Shown: one piece after another, positions 63,703-64,000 of the stretch
Layout of the letters: each line of letters begins with the position of its first letter
Numbering within the stretch: the first letter of the stretch is position 1
Assembly (NCBI RefSeq): GCF_015751895.1
Contig: NZ_JADOTZ010000001.1
Span: forward strand, 2,604,001-2,668,000
DNA: 64,000 nucleotides
Reading direction: 5' to 3'
Source of the DNA: Zhihengliuella flava
GTDB lineage: Bacteria; Actinomycetota; Actinomycetes; Actinomycetales; Micrococcaceae
The notes under the pieces: generated by a model
What the model saw: the letters and a program-made list of their open reading frames with translations, nothing else
Told to the model about the DNA's origin: nothing
Databases searched by the model: none
Program-made: the position numbers and the translations under genes

Positions 63703-64000
63703 GTGGACCGCCAGCAGGAATTCGTGCTGAGGACAATCGAAGAGCGCGATGTCCGGTTTGTCCGATTGTGGTTCACCGACGTGGTCGGGTCCCTGAAATC
63801 TGTGGCCTTGGCTCCCGCGGAGGTTGAGGGGGCCTTCGAGGAAGGGCTCGGCTTTGACGGTTCCTCCATCGAGGGGCTGTCCCGGATCTACGAGTCGGAC
63901 ATGCTGCTGCAGCCGGACCCCTCCACGTTCCAGATCCTTCCGTGGCGCGGCCAAGTGGAGCCGACGAGCCGCATGTTCTGCGACATCCTGACTCCCGACG
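63703..64000 (+). CDS. glnA2: Glutamine synthetase GlnA2-type, N-terminal part, cut by window edge
   Basis: The first 99 codons of a glutamine synthetase, running off the right edge. The beginning DRQQEFVLRTIEERDVRFVR and the following VRLWFTDVVGSLKSVALAP, GFDGSSIEGLSRIYESDM and DPSTFQILPW match the actinobacterial GlnA2 branch rather than the main GlnA1. AAGGAGG lies 5 bases before GTG 63703. The 230 bases upstream contain a TACAGT box (63577-63582) that may be the -10. The enzyme makes glutamine from glutamate, ammonia and ATP; some GlnA2 relatives act on other substrates. Confidence 0.92.
   Translation, partial: MDRQQEFVLRTIEERDVRFVRLWFTDVVGSLKSVALAPAEVEGAFEEGLGFDGSSIEGLSRIYESDMLLQPDPSTFQILPWRGQVEPTSRMFCDILTPD

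Overview
This is a contiguous piece of a high-GC actinobacterial chromosome, almost entirely housekeeping DNA. MtrAB-LpqB, Wag31/DivIVA, SepF, PdtaS, Rv3235-like and Rv2175c-like genes, FtsZ without FtsA, and GlnA2 all point to Actinobacteria. A MurE whose diaminopimelate-binding Arg position is His suggests an L-Lys-type wall. Together with the DUF3040 gene, the SAF/CpaE-like pair and the small SPOR protein, this makes a Micrococcaceae-like organism likely. I see no insertion sequence, prophage, CRISPR array, tRNA or rRNA.

Layout. 0-8 kb: the start of a J-domain gene diverges from a diacylglycerol kinase. A RibD-like reductase and FolP2-like gene follow, then an uncharacterised protein, cysteine desulfurase and mnmA (tRNA thiolation), a Cys-rich small protein, chorismate mutase and a MetE-like protein that has lost its zinc-site motifs. 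8-17 kb: mtrA-mtrB-lpqB, comF, hpf and secA. 17-21 kb: an Rv3235-like protein and a LysM membrane protein on the minus strand, then an uncharacterised protein and a CpaB-like/CpaE-like pair without pilus genes. 21-30 kb: giant NAD-glutamate dehydrogenase, PdtaS-type kinase, a secreted six-LysM lytic transglycosylase with a recent 201-bp tandem repeat, and an Rv2175c-like DNA-binding protein. 30-33 kb: polyprenyl synthetase, dinB, DUF3040. 33.7-53 kb: the division and cell-wall (dcw) cluster mraZ-rsmH-ftsL-ftsI-murE-murF-mraY-murD-ftsW-murG-murC-ftsQ-ftsZ-pgeF-yggS-sepF-yggT-wag31. 53-64 kb: lspA, rluD-like, dnaE, hisD, nrdR, then ppgK/map, a 58-aa SPOR protein, panB and the beginning of glnA2.

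How it works together. The dcw genes are packed with ATGA or TGATG overlaps and can make and polymerise lipid II at the septum. The mraZ promoter sits under a 10-bp-phased GTGG array (MraZ boxes), and ftsZ and wag31 have their own promoters with palindromes. The LysM transglycosylase and MtrAB add wall remodelling, while SecA and LspA handle export and lipoprotein maturation.

The most general signal I found is regulatory. About ten genes have a TANNNT -10 hexamer 6-8 bases before the start codon, the geometry of leaderless transcription. It fixes several start codons (dnaE, dinB, map, panB, chorismate mutase). I found no clearly new multi-gene system. The best candidates for novelty are the zinc-less MetE-like protein, the orphan CpaB/CpaE pair, the LysM repeat array and the palindromes before ftsZ and nrdR.
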